This document shows positions 1-9,574 of a stretch of 28,391 nucleotides of DNA, in pieces. Position 1 is the stretch's first letter, and every line of letters starts with the position of its first letter. The DNA is from an uncultured bacterium (GTDB taxonomy: Bacteria > CAIJMQ01). Both the position numbers and the translations under genes were made by a program. Location of the stretch: assembly GCA_903821905.1 (NCBI GenBank), contig CAIJMQ010000111.1, positions 1 through 28,391 of the forward strand. Reading direction: 5' to 3'. A model generated the notes under the pieces. The model made no database searches. It was not told the origin of the DNA and was given only the letters and a program-made list of their open reading frames with translations.

Positions 1-1
1 A

Positions 2-1789
2 CCGTCCCTCGAAGTAGCACACTGGCCAGAGTCTCCAACTGCTACAAATATACTACCGTTTGAACAGACAGCTCTTTTGGGTTTTGGTTTTGGAGGTACG
101 CTATTGGCTTTATTTATGCGTGTCGGTGGAGGTATCTATACTAAAGCAGCTGATGTTGGCGCTGATTTGGTTGGAAAAGTAGAGAAAAACATTCCTGAAG
201 ATGATCCCAGAAATGCTGCGGTTATTGCTGACTTAGTAGGTGATAATGTCGGCGATTGCGCAGGTATGGCTGCTGATATTTTTGAATCCTACGAGGTTAC
301 GATTGTTTCCGGCTTGATATTAGGTCTTGCGCTTGTTGCGATAACACACGAGATAAAATGGATTATTTTTCCTCTTCTTGTACGCGGTATAGGTGTTATA
401 TCTTCTATTATCGGAACTTATTTGGTGAAAGGTCAAGAAGGAGAAAAAAGAGGAGATGCTTTTGTAAGTATCAATCGCGGTTTCTATGCTTCTGCTGCAA
501 TTTCCTTGGTAGCATTTATGTTCTTGGCACATTTCTATATGCACGAATGGAGGGCTTTTTTCTCGGTAGCGGCAGGTATTCTATTAGCTATTGTTATAGA
601 TGAAATAACGAAGTATTTTACTCATACATCTCATGCACCGGTAAAAGAAATCGCCGAAGCTTCTAAAACAGGTCCAGCTACTTTGATTTTACGCGGGCTT
701 TCAGTCGGCTTTGAAGCTTCTACCTGGCAGTTTGTAGTTATTGCCGTAACAATCCTTGTTGCAAATTTACTTTATTGGGGACAGCCAGTAGTCTTTATAC
801 TTTATGGTGTAGCTATGACCGGCATAGGGATGCTTACTTTGACCGGCAATAACGTAGCTATGGATTCTTTTGGTCCTATTGTTGATAATGCCAACGGGAT
901 AGGAGAGATGACTCATCTTGAACCTGAAGCGCGCCAGATTATGGCTGACCTTGATGCCGTAGGCAATACCACAAAAGCTATTACCAAGGGAGTAGCAATC
1001 GGTTCTGCCGTAATAGCAGCAGTATCTCTGTTTGGTTCATTTCTTGCGGATGTGACTAAAGTTCAGATACAGATGAATGTTGCCGAGAATTTACGACTTC
1101 TTGTTACCGGCATACGTGTTTCTGAACCTATAGTCTTTGTAGGACTGCTTCTCGGCGGAGCAATTCCTTGTTTATTTTCATCTTTGACCATTAATGCTGT
1201 AGCTAAAGCAGCTTCTTTGATTGTAGAAGAAGTGCGTCGCCAATTCCATATACCTGGAATAATGGAAGGCAAAGTTAAACCTGACTACAAAAAAGTAGTT
1301 AGTATTTGCACTATTTCCGCGCAGAAAGAGTTGGTTGGTCTGGCGTTAATTGCTGTCGTAAGTCCGCTTTTAATAGGTATGCTCATAGGAGTAGAAGCTT
1401 TGGGCGGATTTTTAGCTGGAGTAATTCTTTCCGGTCAGCTTTTAGCGGTATTTATGTCAACGGCTGGCGGTGCTTGGGATAATGCTAAGAAAACCATTGA
1501 AGATGGTTTGTACGGTGGCAAAGGTTCTGATGCACATAAAGCATCAGTTGTCGGAGATACCGTAGGAGATCCACTAAAGGATACTTCTGGACCGGCTCTA
1601 AACCCGATGATTAAAGTTATTAACTTAGTTTCTCTTTTAGCTGCGCCTATTTTGATACACTACAAACGAACAGATATTAGTGTAATCTTCGCTATCGTGA
1701 TATGCGCTCTTTTGATCTTTGGAGCAATACTATATTCTAAAAACGGAGCGTTGAGTTTTAAGAAAGTAAAGACAGGTTCTATTTCTTAA
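2..1789 (+). CDS. hppA: membrane-bound proton-pumping pyrophosphatase, 5' end outside window
   Basis: This integral membrane enzyme couples pyrophosphate hydrolysis to ion export across the cytoplasmic membrane. The frame is open from base 2, so the start lies upstream; the TTG at 77 is internal. The catalytic core reads GGGIYTKAADVGADLVGKVE, then IPEDDPRN and DNVGDCAGMAADIFES, giving the Asp/Lys/Glu pyrophosphate-Mg2+ site. The C-terminal partner motif GDTVGDPLKDTSGPALN is also intact. The GNTTKAIT segment (962-985) has Lys and Thr at the positions that separate subfamilies. K..T is the K+-independent, H+-pumping signature, while K+-dependent and Na+-pumping enzymes carry Ala there. Roughly 100-170 N-terminal residues are missing compared with full-length family members. 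The next gene starts 6 bases after the stop, suggesting co-transcription. Family assignment is very secure; ion specificity is inferred from the signature. Confidence 0.96.
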   Translation, partial: PSLEVAHWPESPTATNILPFEQTALLGFGFGGTLLALFMRVGGGIYTKAADVGADLVGKVEKNIPEDDPRNAAVIADLVGDNVGDCAGMAADIFESYEVTIVSGLILGLALVAITHEIKWIIFPLLVRGIGVISSIIGTYLVKGQEGEKRGDAFVSINRGFYASAAISLVAFMFLAHFYMHEWRAFFSVAAGILLAIVIDEITKYFTHTSHAPVKEIAEASKTGPATLILRGLSVGFEASTWQFVVIAVTILVANLLYWGQPVVFILYGVAMTGIGMLTLTGNNVAMDSFGPIVDNANGIGEMTHLEPEARQIMADLDAVGNTTKAITKGVAIGSAVIAAVSLFGSFLADVTKVQIQMNVAENLRLLVTGIRVSEPIVFVGLLLGGAIPCLFSSLTINAVAKAASLIVEEVRRQFHIPGIMEGKVKPDYKKVVSICTISAQKELVGLALIAVVSPLLIGMLIGVEALGGFLAGVILSGQLLAVFMSTAGGAWDNAKKTIEDGLYGGKGSDAHKASVVGDTVGDPLKDTSGPALNPMIKVINLVSLLAAPILIHYKRTDISVIFAIVICALLIFGAILYSKNGALSFKKVKTGSIS

Positions 1790-1795
1790 CTTTCG

Positions 1796-3790
1796 ATGGA
1801 AGAACAATCTTTAAGGCAGCGTATAAAAAATTTAGTTATCGGTGTTTCCCGCAATCCGCAAGATACTAGTATTTTCCATAAGATTTCCTTGATAGCTTTT
1901 TTCGCATGGATTGGATTAGGTGCTGATGGTTTATCTTCTTCCTGTTACGGTCCTCAAGAAGCTTTCCTGGCATTGAACAGTCATATCTATTTAAGCATAT
2001 TTGTTGCGCTGGGAACAGTCATTACGATTTTCCTCATAACTGCCAGCTATTCACAGATTGTGGAACTTTTCCCGCACGGAGGAGGAGGATATCTCGTTGC
2101 CAGTAAATTGTTATCTCCTACCGTAGGTATGGTTTCCGGCTGTGCTCTTCTTATTGACTACGTACTTACTATTACCGTATCTATTGCCAGTGGTGCAGAT
2201 GCTATATTCAGTCTTCTACCAATGCAATGGCATTCTTACAGACTTACATTTGCTATCTTAGTACTTCTGGTGCTAATGCTATTGAACATGAGAGGAGTAA
2301 AAGAATCAGTTTTGTTTCTTATGCCTATTTTCCTTATTTTTATCGTCACACATTTTTTTATAATTACATACGCTTTATTCAAACACCTTCCAGCCTTATC
2401 AGATATAGTTACTTCCACTAAGGTTGACCTTCATGATACTGCATCTCAATTGGGTATTTTCGGAATGCTGTTTCTGATGATGCGCGCTTACAGTATGGGA
2501 GCCGGAACATATACAGGTATAGAAGCAGTAAGTAATGGCATACCTGTTTTAAGGGAACCAAGAGTACAGACTGCCAAACATACAATGCGCTATATGGCTA
2601 TCTCGCTGGCATTTGTGGTTATGGGTTTAATGTTAGCTTATATCTTTTATGGTGTCGGACACGAAGCAGGTAAAACTTTAAATTCAATTCTTTTCCAACG
2701 GGCTACTGAAAACTGGAACAGTCAACTAAGTTATACTTTTGTTCTTATAGCATTAATTTCGGAAGCTGCTCTACTTTTTGTTGCGGCCCAAACTGGTTTT
2801 ATAGATGGACCCAGAGTATTGTCGAACATGGCAGTTGACCGGTGGTTTCCCACAAGATTCTCTATGCTTAGTGATAGATTAGTCACACAAAATGGAATTT
2901 TTATAATGAGTGGTATGGCATTTGCCTTGATGCTTTTAACTAAAGGTTCTGTTCGGTTCCTTGTTGTGCTTTACAGTATAAACGTTTTTATTACCTTTTC
3001 TTTTTCTCAACTAGGTATGGTTCGTCATTGGTGGAATTATCGTATGAAAGTTAAAAGTTGGTTGAAAAAATTGTTTGTCAGCGGCGCAGGATTACTTCTG
3101 ACTTCTTTCATACTCATAGCAATGATTATTTTTAAATTTAATGAAGGAGGATGGATAACCTTACTTATTACCAGTACCCTGGTGATTCTATCTATTCTGG
3201 TGAAACAACACTATTTAAGTACCCAATTGCTTTTAAGTAGGCTTGATAGTTTAGTAGAAGCAGTTGAAACTTCGGATGGGAATATTTTAGAGGGGGGAAA
3301 AGCAGGAGTAAAGCATATGCCTAAATTGGATTCCAAAGCTAAAACCGCGGTTTTAGTGGTAAGTGGTTTTAACGGTATAGGGTTGCATACGCTTTTAGGG
3401 ATTATAAGATTATTCGGGGGAACTTTTAAAAATTTTATTTTCCTTCAGGTGGGTGTGGTGGATGCCGGTAATTTTAAAGGTATTCAAGAGGTTGAACACT
3501 TGGAATTTGATGTAAAACATAGTATAGACCGCTATGTAAAATTTATGAAAAACCAAGGCTATTATGCCGAAGGATTCCATGTCCTTGGCATTGATGTGGT
3601 GGAAGAAGTTACAAAAATAACTCCTCAAATACTAAAACGTTTTCCAGGAGCTGTATTTTTTGGAGGACAGTTGATTTTCCCGCAAGATTCATTTGTTACA
3701 CGCCTTCTTCATAACTACACGGTTTTTACACTCCAGAAAAAGTTATATCGTCAAGGTGTCCCCTTCGTTATTTTACCTATCAGAGTATAG
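1796..3790 (+). CDS. KimA-like APC-superfamily permease, probable K+/H+ symporter
   Basis: The product is a 664-residue transporter with about 12 membrane segments in the first 490 residues and a soluble C-terminal domain of about 150 residues. The N-terminal part follows Bacillus KimA (YdaO) closely: GADGLSSSCYG matches the SSDALSSVAYG segment, PHGGGGYLVAS matches PQGGGAYIVS, and IDYVLTITVSIASGADAI matches the next helix. KimA is a c-di-AMP-controlled potassium symporter, so K+ uptake is the best guess, but generic amino-acid permease is the safe alternative. The tail (residues about 510-664) contains the segments TAVLVVSGFNGIGLHTLLG and VFFGGQLIFPQDS, and resembles a USP-like alpha/beta fold. 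No good Shine-Dalgarno precedes the ATG. The gene sits 6 bases after hppA, so translational coupling is likely. Confidence 0.8.
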   Translation: MEEQSLRQRIKNLVIGVSRNPQDTSIFHKISLIAFFAWIGLGADGLSSSCYGPQEAFLALNSHIYLSIFVALGTVITIFLITASYSQIVELFPHGGGGYLVASKLLSPTVGMVSGCALLIDYVLTITVSIASGADAIFSLLPMQWHSYRLTFAILVLLVLMLLNMRGVKESVLFLMPIFLIFIVTHFFIITYALFKHLPALSDIVTSTKVDLHDTASQLGIFGMLFLMMRAYSMGAGTYTGIEAVSNGIPVLREPRVQTAKHTMRYMAISLAFVVMGLMLAYIFYGVGHEAGKTLNSILFQRATENWNSQLSYTFVLIALISEAALLFVAAQTGFIDGPRVLSNMAVDRWFPTRFSMLSDRLVTQNGIFIMSGMAFALMLLTKGSVRFLVVLYSINVFITFSFSQLGMVRHWWNYRMKVKSWLKKLFVSGAGLLLTSFILIAMIIFKFNEGGWITLLITSTLVILSILVKQHYLSTQLLLSRLDSLVEAVETSDGNILEGGKAGVKHMPKLDSKAKTAVLVVSGFNGIGLHTLLGIIRLFGGTFKNFIFLQVGVVDAGNFKGIQEVEHLEFDVKHSIDRYVKFMKNQGYYAEGFHVLGIDVVEEVTKITPQILKRFPGAVFFGGQLIFPQDSFVTRLLHNYTVFTLQKKLYRQGVPFVILPIRV

Positions 3791-3829
3791 TGTTTGAAAG
3801 ACAAATCCAATAGAAAGGAATCTCTGTTT

Positions 3830-3838
3830 TGGTATAAT
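3830..3838 (+). promoter_or_regulatory. extended -10 promoter before dedA
   Basis: TGGTATAAT is a perfect extended -10 element (TGn-TATAAT). No good -35 is seen 17-18 bases upstream, which extended -10 promoters can tolerate. It lies in the 113-base gap after the KimA-like gene and would start a transcript near 3845, with a leader of about 60 bases before the dedA ATG. It suggests the dedA-cstA-ATPase-DUF47-pit block has its own promoter. Called from sequence only. Confidence 0.5.
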
Positions 3839-3903
3839 TTTATATCAAAGATAATGCTATTTTTGGAGAACCTTTGCTAATTGTTGTAAAATAGAAAAAT
3901 ACC

Positions 3904-4557
3904 ATGGAATTTATTCGCACTATTATCGGATTCATTTTTCATATCGATAAATATATCCCCGGGATTATCCAGAATTGTGGAACTTGGTCATATGCAGTTC
4001 TCTTCCTGATTATCTTTATAGAAACCGGACTTGTAGTAATGCCGTTTCTGCCGGGGGATTCTTTGCTTTTTGCCGTGGGTACTTTTGCTGCGCAAGGCTG
4101 GTTTAATATATTTTGGCTTTTTGTTACTTTGTCTTTAGCGGCGATAATCGGCGATAGTGTTAATTATGCAGTTGGTAAATACTTCGGAGAAAAATTATTT
4201 CGGAACGAGAAATCACGGATTTTTAAGAGAGAATATTTAGAACGCACACATAAATTTTATGAGAAACACGGGGGTAAAACCATTGTTATTGCACGCTTTG
4301 TTCCCATAATCCGCACCTTTGCCCCGTTTGTTGCCGGGATAGGGAAGATGAGTTATTTTCATTTTATCCTTTACAATATTAGCGGTGGTTTATTGTGGGT
4401 AGCAATTTTTGTCTTCGGCGGATTTTATTTTGGTAATATTCCTCTTATTAAAAATAATTTTACGCTGGCAATATTTGTTATAATATTCCTATCAATACTG
4501 CCAGGAATATTCGAATTTATAAAAGAATATAAGCACAATACCTGTTTTAAAAAATGA
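3904..4557 (+). CDS. DedA family membrane protein
   Basis: This 217-residue polytopic membrane protein belongs to the DedA/SNARE-associated (VTT) family. Members act in the inner membrane in proton-dependent transport, lipid-carrier flipping and envelope homeostasis. Family marks are visible: FIETGLVVMPFLPGDSLLF at residues 38-56, with the conserved Glu40 and the PGDS re-entrant loop. RFVPIIRTFAPFVAGIGKM at 131-149 carries the two conserved arginines and the re-entrant proline. A stop codon just upstream in frame fixes the ATG as the earliest start, although no clear Shine-Dalgarno is seen. The stop overlaps the cstA start by 4 bases (ATGA). The exact substrate cannot be read from the sequence. 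Confidence 0.93.
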   Translation: MEFIRTIIGFIFHIDKYIPGIIQNCGTWSYAVLFLIIFIETGLVVMPFLPGDSLLFAVGTFAAQGWFNIFWLFVTLSLAAIIGDSVNYAVGKYFGEKLFRNEKSRIFKREYLERTHKFYEKHGGKTIVIARFVPIIRTFAPFVAGIGKMSYFHFILYNISGGLLWVAIFVFGGFYFGNIPLIKNNFTLAIFVIIFLSILPGIFEFIKEYKHNTCFKK

Positions 4558-6227
4558 ATATATTACTTTTGGTAGTTTTGGGTATAATTTTGCTTCTCTC
4601 CGGTTATTTTTTATACGGATTTATCTTAAGTAAATTGCTTCGCTTGAATCCAAATGTTGAAACACCTGCCTATAAGTTTAAGAACGATGTTGATTTCACG
4701 CCGACAAATAAAATCTATCTTTTGGGCCAGCATCTTTCTGCTATTGCCGCTGCAGGACCTATCGTAGGTCCCATTCTTGCAGGAATGTGGTTTGGTTGGC
4801 TTCCCACTTTTTTATGGATTATTATCGGCGGCATATTTATTGGCGGTGTACATGATATGGTTGCTCTCGTCGCATCAATACGGCACAAGGCGAAATCCAT
4901 AGCCGAAGTTATCAAAGAAAATATGAGCAATAAAGCGTTCATATTATTTCTATTATTCCTCTGGTTTTCGCTGATTTACATTGTTACTGCGTTTACGGAT
5001 ATAACCGCAGGCACGTTTGTAGAAGCAACAAGAGGAGCTTCCGTTGCTTCTTCCTCTATGATGTATTTACTGCTGGCGTTGGTTATGGGTATAGTTTTAA
5101 AAGTTTTTAAAACCCCGCTGTTACTTTCCACCTTGATATTTTTGCCGCTTGTTTTTGTATGTATATGGCTTGGTCAGATTTTCCCGTTGCAACTTGTGCC
5201 TCTTTTGGGAATGGATATTCGTATGACATGGGATATTGCATTACTAGTTTATTGTTTTTTCGCGGCGGTTATTCCCGTCTGGTTACTTTTACAGCCAAGG
5301 GGATACTTGGGAGGTTTCTTCCTTACTGTTACTGTAGGTTTAAGTTTTGTAGGTATAGTTATAGGAAGCTTTACTCAGAAATTTGCGATTCAATATCCCG
5401 CATTTGTTGGGTGGGTTAATCCTGAAGGATTACCGCTTTTCCCGCTTCTTTTTACCACAGTTGCATGCGGGGCGGTTTCAGGTTTTCATGCTATTGTTTC
5501 TTCCGGAACTACTTCCAAACAAATAGCAAAAGAAACCGATGCTAAACTTATTGGTTACGGGGGCATGCTTTTGGAGAGTTTTGTTGCCATCATTGCCTTA
5601 GCAACGCTTTTATTAGTAAGTTCAACCCAAACCCAACAGTTAAAAGACCCTAATTTGATTTATGCTAATGGCATTGCCACCTTTTTAAATTCCATGGGAA
5701 TAAATAAGGAATTTGCTTTTAATTTTGCACTCCTGGCTTTTGCAACATTTGTATATGATACTTTAGATGTGGCCACCAGGTTAGGACGTTATATTTTCGA
5801 AGAACTTACCGGCTGGCGCAGCAGATTTAGCCAATACATTGCATCCCTGGCAACGTTAATAATTCCTGCAATTTTGGTTACCAGAAAAATAGTCGATTCA
5901 CAGGGCAATGTTGTTCCCGCATGGAAAGCTTTCTGGACTATTTTCGGTTCGAGTAATCAACTTTTGGCTGCTATGGTGCTTTTGGGTTTAAGTGTTTGGT
6001 TATTTAAAAAGAAAACAAAATATTTATTTACGTTATTACCGGCAGTCTTTATGATATTCGTTGCCATATTCTCTCTTTATCTTATTTTACAACCCATATT
6101 TTTGAAAATGTTATTGCAAGGAAAGCTTTATTTTGATCCATTTATAATAACAAGTTTAATATTATTGTTATTGGCTTTCTTGTTAATATTTGAAGTGTTT
6201 AGCATACTTGAAAAAGGTCGAAAATGA
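4554..6227 (+). CDS. cstA: CstA family transporter, short form
   Basis: The product is a 557-residue carbon-starvation protein A homologue with about 15 hydrophobic segments. CstA proteins import peptides and/or pyruvate and are linked to carbon limitation. Characteristic segments include AAAGPIVGPILAGMWFGWLP, GGVHDMVALVASIRH, GAVSGFHAIVSSGTTSKQI and FGSSNQLLAAMVLL. It is shorter than E. coli CstA (701 residues), as is usual for the compact form found in many anaerobes and candidate phyla. It overlaps dedA by 4 bases upstream and the P-type ATPase gene by 4 bases downstream, so all three are probably translated from one mRNA. The family call is secure, but the substrate (pyruvate or peptides) is not determined. 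Confidence 0.92.
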   Translation: MNILLLVVLGIILLLSGYFLYGFILSKLLRLNPNVETPAYKFKNDVDFTPTNKIYLLGQHLSAIAAAGPIVGPILAGMWFGWLPTFLWIIIGGIFIGGVHDMVALVASIRHKAKSIAEVIKENMSNKAFILFLLFLWFSLIYIVTAFTDITAGTFVEATRGASVASSSMMYLLLALVMGIVLKVFKTPLLLSTLIFLPLVFVCIWLGQIFPLQLVPLLGMDIRMTWDIALLVYCFFAAVIPVWLLLQPRGYLGGFFLTVTVGLSFVGIVIGSFTQKFAIQYPAFVGWVNPEGLPLFPLLFTTVACGAVSGFHAIVSSGTTSKQIAKETDAKLIGYGGMLLESFVAIIALATLLLVSSTQTQQLKDPNLIYANGIATFLNSMGINKEFAFNFALLAFATFVYDTLDVATRLGRYIFEELTGWRSRFSQYIASLATLIIPAILVTRKIVDSQGNVVPAWKAFWTIFGSSNQLLAAMVLLGLSVWLFKKKTKYLFTLLPAVFMIFVAIFSLYLILQPIFLKMLLQGKLYFDPFIITSLILLLLAFLLIFEVFSILEKGRK

Positions 6228-8926
6228 AGAACTGGTGGCACCTAAGTACTAAAGAAATAGAAGAATCTCTAAAGACAAACTTATCCGGCGGTATTTCTTC
6301 TGTTGAAGCAGGGCTAAGATTGCAGAAGTATGGTCCAAATCAGCTAAAAGAAAAAAAAGGCCGTTCTCCTCTGTCTATATTTTGGGAACAATTTAATGAT
6401 TTTATTATTTGGGTTTTAATAGCTGCAGCTTTAGTTTCCGGTTTCCTGCAGGAATGGATAGATGCCTTTGCGATTATAGCGATTGTTATATTAAATTCAA
6501 TTTTAGGATTTATTCAAGAATATCGTGCCGAGAAATCTCTCGCCGCTTTAAAAAAACTTTCCAGTCCCAGTTCCAAAGTTATCCGTAATCACCAGCATAA
6601 TATTATCCCGTCCTCCGAATTAGTACCGGGTGATTTAATTGAGCTTGAAGCGGGGGACAGTATACCTGCCGATAGCCGTCTGGTATGGGTTAGTTCCAAT
6701 TTTAATGTTCAGGAAGCGAGTCTTACCGGAGAATCTCTCCCTGTAGCTAAGACTGTATTGGTTTTGGATAAAAAAGAAGTTTCTCTGGCTGACAGAATCA
6801 ATATGGTATATATGGGCACTTTTGTTGCTTCCGGAAAAGCAAAGGCGATAATCGCCGAAACCGGCATGCAAACAGAGCTTGGCAAGATTGCCGATATGGT
6901 TCAGGAGATCGAACAGGAAGATACTCCATTACAGAAGAAACTAAACCAATTTGGGAAATGGATTGTATATTTGTGTTTTGGTTTGGTGGGATTAGTATTT
7001 TTACTGGAATGGATTAGAGGCGGAAAGCTTATAGATGTATTTTTGACAGCAGTTAGCCTTGCAGTTGCCGCTATACCTGAAGGGTTACCCGCAGTAGTTA
7101 CAATTGCCTTAGCGCTCGGTGTTCACAGAATGGTCAAGAGGCATGCTCTCATCAGAAAATTGCCGTCAGTGGAAACGTTGGGTTGTACAACAGTGATTTG
7201 TTCGGATAAGACAGGCACCTTAACTAAAAACGAGATGACGGTTAAGGTAATTTTTGCCGGCGGAAAACTTTTTGATGTAACCGGAGTTGGCTATACTCCT
7301 AAGGGCGAATTTTTATTTAATAAAGAACGGATCAATCCTTTAGAAGAGCCGGATTTAAAAGAAACACTGCGTTGTGCTGTCTTGTGTAATGCGGCGCAAC
7401 TGACAGCAACCGGAGATACTTACAAAGTAATTGGCGACCCGACTGAAGGAGCGCTCTTGACTGCTGCCGCCAAAGCTAATATCTGGAAAGAAGGATTGAG
7501 TAAAGAATTTTCTTTTATTGACGAGATACCTTTTGATTCCGACCGCAAGAAGATGACCATAATCCGACAAAACAATAATAAAGTTATAGCTTTTGTAAAA
7601 GGCGCGCCGGATGTTCTTTTACACGACTGTACCAATATAGAAGAAAAAGGTGTCAGCAGAACTTTGACAGGTCAGGATAAAACCAATATACAAAAAATTA
7701 ATGATGATTTGGCTTACAAAGCAATGCGCGTATTGGCAGTTGCATATAGGATTCTTGATAAAACTTCGGATAAATATCATGCAAAAGAAATAGAACAAGG
7801 ACTTACTTTTGTAGGTCTTATCGCTATGATAGACCCTCCCAGGGAAGAAGTGAAAAAGGCGATAGAAGAATGTAAGACAGCCGGCATAAAAACAGTAATG
7901 ATTACAGGCGACCACAAAAATACTGCGATAGCTATTGCGCGGGAACTAGGGTTTTTTAACGACGATTCCTTGGCATTAAGCGGCGAAGAACTGGATAATC
8001 TAACTGATAATGCGCTTTACGACGGAGTACAGCGTGTTGCCGTATATGCCCGCGTTTCGCCGGAACACAAGTTAAGAATTGTACGCGCCTGGCGAGGCCA
8101 TGGTGAAATCGTAGCCATGACAGGGGACGGTGTCAATGATGCCCCTGCAGTCAAAGAAGCAGATATCGGTATAGCTATGGGTATCACCGGTACGGACGTT
8201 ACCAAAGAAGTTTCGGATATGGTGATTACCGATGATAATTTTGCTTCGATAGTTGCCGCGGTTGAAGAAGGGCGGGGCATCTACGATAACATCAAAAAAT
8301 TCATTCATTATCTTTTATCCTGTAACAGCGGTGAAATATTGGTGATGTTTGTTTCTTCGTTAATAGGATTCCCAGTACCATTACTACCTGTACAAATTCT
8401 CTGGGTTAATATCGTAACCGATGGTCTGCCTGCACTTGCTTTAGGAGTTGACCCTATTGATCCCAATGTCATGCATAGGCCTCCTTATAAATCCAATGAA
8501 GGAGTTATAACAAAAGAGAGGGGACTCCTGATGTTGCTTCAAGGTTCCTTTATTGCTTTCTGTTGTTTGCTTGCTTTTGTTTTTGTTCTATTTATCGAGA
8601 AAAGCGGCATTGTACGTGCAAGGACAGCGGCATTTATCGTTCTTTCATGCAGCGAGTTGTTTCATTCTTTCAACTGCAGAAGCATGACCAAGTCTCTGTT
8701 TAAAATAGGAATATTTACAAACAAAAAATTAATCCTCGCGAATCTTATTTCCTTTCTCCTGCAAATGGCGGTAGTGTATATACCTTTTGCGCAGAAGATA
8801 TTCAAAACCGAAGCATTGGGCTTTACTGATTGGCTGCTTGTAATAGGTATTTCCTCGCTTCCTTTATGGGCAATGGAAATTTGGAAAGCTGTAAATAAAA
8901 AAGTCAAAATGATAAAATCAGAATAA
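6224..8926 (+). CDS. P-type (P2A, SERCA-like) Ca2+-transporting ATPase
   Basis: This 900-residue cation-pumping P-type ATPase has the usual order: N-terminal cation-ATPase domain, actuator domain with TGES at 168-171, TM4, phosphorylation site CSDKTGTLT with Asp328, nucleotide domain (KGAPD), and hinge TGDGVNDAPAVKEADIGIAMG. The ion-binding residues known from SERCA are all present: TM4 VAAIPEGLP with Glu286; TM5 SCNSGE with Asn701 and Glu704; TM6 LWVNIVTDG with Asn729, Thr732 and Asp733; and TM8 SCSELFHSFN with Glu811, aligned to SERCA Glu908. That supports two Ca2+ sites, unlike bacterial pumps that lack site I. It probably exports Ca2+ from the cytoplasm. The start overlaps the cstA stop (ATGA). 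Na+ or Mn2+ as substrate is less likely but possible. Confidence 0.94.
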   Translation: MKNWWHLSTKEIEESLKTNLSGGISSVEAGLRLQKYGPNQLKEKKGRSPLSIFWEQFNDFIIWVLIAAALVSGFLQEWIDAFAIIAIVILNSILGFIQEYRAEKSLAALKKLSSPSSKVIRNHQHNIIPSSELVPGDLIELEAGDSIPADSRLVWVSSNFNVQEASLTGESLPVAKTVLVLDKKEVSLADRINMVYMGTFVASGKAKAIIAETGMQTELGKIADMVQEIEQEDTPLQKKLNQFGKWIVYLCFGLVGLVFLLEWIRGGKLIDVFLTAVSLAVAAIPEGLPAVVTIALALGVHRMVKRHALIRKLPSVETLGCTTVICSDKTGTLTKNEMTVKVIFAGGKLFDVTGVGYTPKGEFLFNKERINPLEEPDLKETLRCAVLCNAAQLTATGDTYKVIGDPTEGALLTAAAKANIWKEGLSKEFSFIDEIPFDSDRKKMTIIRQNNNKVIAFVKGAPDVLLHDCTNIEEKGVSRTLTGQDKTNIQKINDDLAYKAMRVLAVAYRILDKTSDKYHAKEIEQGLTFVGLIAMIDPPREEVKKAIEECKTAGIKTVMITGDHKNTAIAIARELGFFNDDSLALSGEELDNLTDNALYDGVQRVAVYARVSPEHKLRIVRAWRGHGEIVAMTGDGVNDAPAVKEADIGIAMGITGTDVTKEVSDMVITDDNFASIVAAVEEGRGIYDNIKKFIHYLLSCNSGEILVMFVSSLIGFPVPLLPVQILWVNIVTDGLPALALGVDPIDPNVMHRPPYKSNEGVITKERGLLMLLQGSFIAFCCLLAFVFVLFIEKSGIVRARTAAFIVLSCSELFHSFNCRSMTKSLFKIGIFTNKKLILANLISFLLQMAVVYIPFAQKIFKTEALGFTDWLLVIGISSLPLWAMEIWKAVNKKVKMIKSE

Positions 8927-8943
8927 TTCAAGGAGGTATTATA

Positions 8944-9567
8944 ATGTTTAATTTTCTTCCCAAAGGATTCAATTTCTTCGACCTTTTTGATAAACAGGTT
9001 GACTATGCCGTTGAAGCAGCAAAATGTTTTAAGGAATTAGTGGCAAAGGGAAACATAGATGATGCATCTTTGAAGAAAATAGAAGACATCGAACATCAGG
9101 GAGACGAAGTCGCTCACGACATCTTCTTGCATTTGAATCAAACATTTATTACACCTTTTGACAGAGAAGATATCCACGCCTTAGCCAAAGAACTGGACAA
9201 TATCACCGATATGATTAATACCATCGTCAGCCGCTTAGTAATTTATAAACTCACCGCTGTAGATAAGAACCTTATAGAATTTGCTGTGGTAATCGAAGAA
9301 TCAGTCAGTGCCGTCTCCTGTGCAGTTAAGGGCTTGCGTCAAATGAAACATTCCCAATCTATTATGAATTCCTGCGTAGAGATTAACCGTCTTGAAAATG
9401 TAGGCGATGCAATGAGAGACAAAGTGCTGGCAGAACTTTTCGAAACGGAAAAAAATCCCATTACCGTAATTAAACTAAAAGAAATATATCAGGATGCCGA
9501 AACAATTCTTGATGTATGTGAAGACGTAACCCATGTGGTAGGAGCAATTCTCTTAAAGCAGGCATAG
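8944..9567 (+). CDS. DUF47 family PhoU-like protein, partner of Pit
   Basis: This 207-residue, helix-rich cytoplasmic protein belongs to the DUF47/YkaA family, which is related to PhoU and usually encoded beside Pit phosphate permeases. The family signature is clear: IEHQGDEVAHDIFLHLNQTF followed by ITPFDREDIHALAKELDNIT, with acidic and His residues of the PhoU-like metal-binding E/DxxxD type. A strong Shine-Dalgarno, AAGGAGG, lies 7 bases before the ATG. The pit gene starts only 7 bases after its stop, supporting a role in controlling phosphate uptake. Its biochemical activity is not established. Confidence 0.92.
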   Translation: MFNFLPKGFNFFDLFDKQVDYAVEAAKCFKELVAKGNIDDASLKKIEDIEHQGDEVAHDIFLHLNQTFITPFDREDIHALAKELDNITDMINTIVSRLVIYKLTAVDKNLIEFAVVIEESVSAVSCAVKGLRQMKHSQSIMNSCVEINRLENVGDAMRDKVLAELFETEKNPITVIKLKEIYQDAETILDVCEDVTHVVGAILLKQA

Positions 9568-9574
9568 TTATAAT

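Noticed and set aside
77-1789. TTG at 77 as the true start of the pyrophosphatase
   Set aside because: The frame is open back to base 2, and the family normally has 100 or more residues and membrane helices before this point, so the gene is cut by the window edge.
8017-8308. Long antisense frames within the ATPase and other genes
   Set aside because: They lie opposite well-conserved coding sequence, have no ribosome sites and show biased shadow composition.
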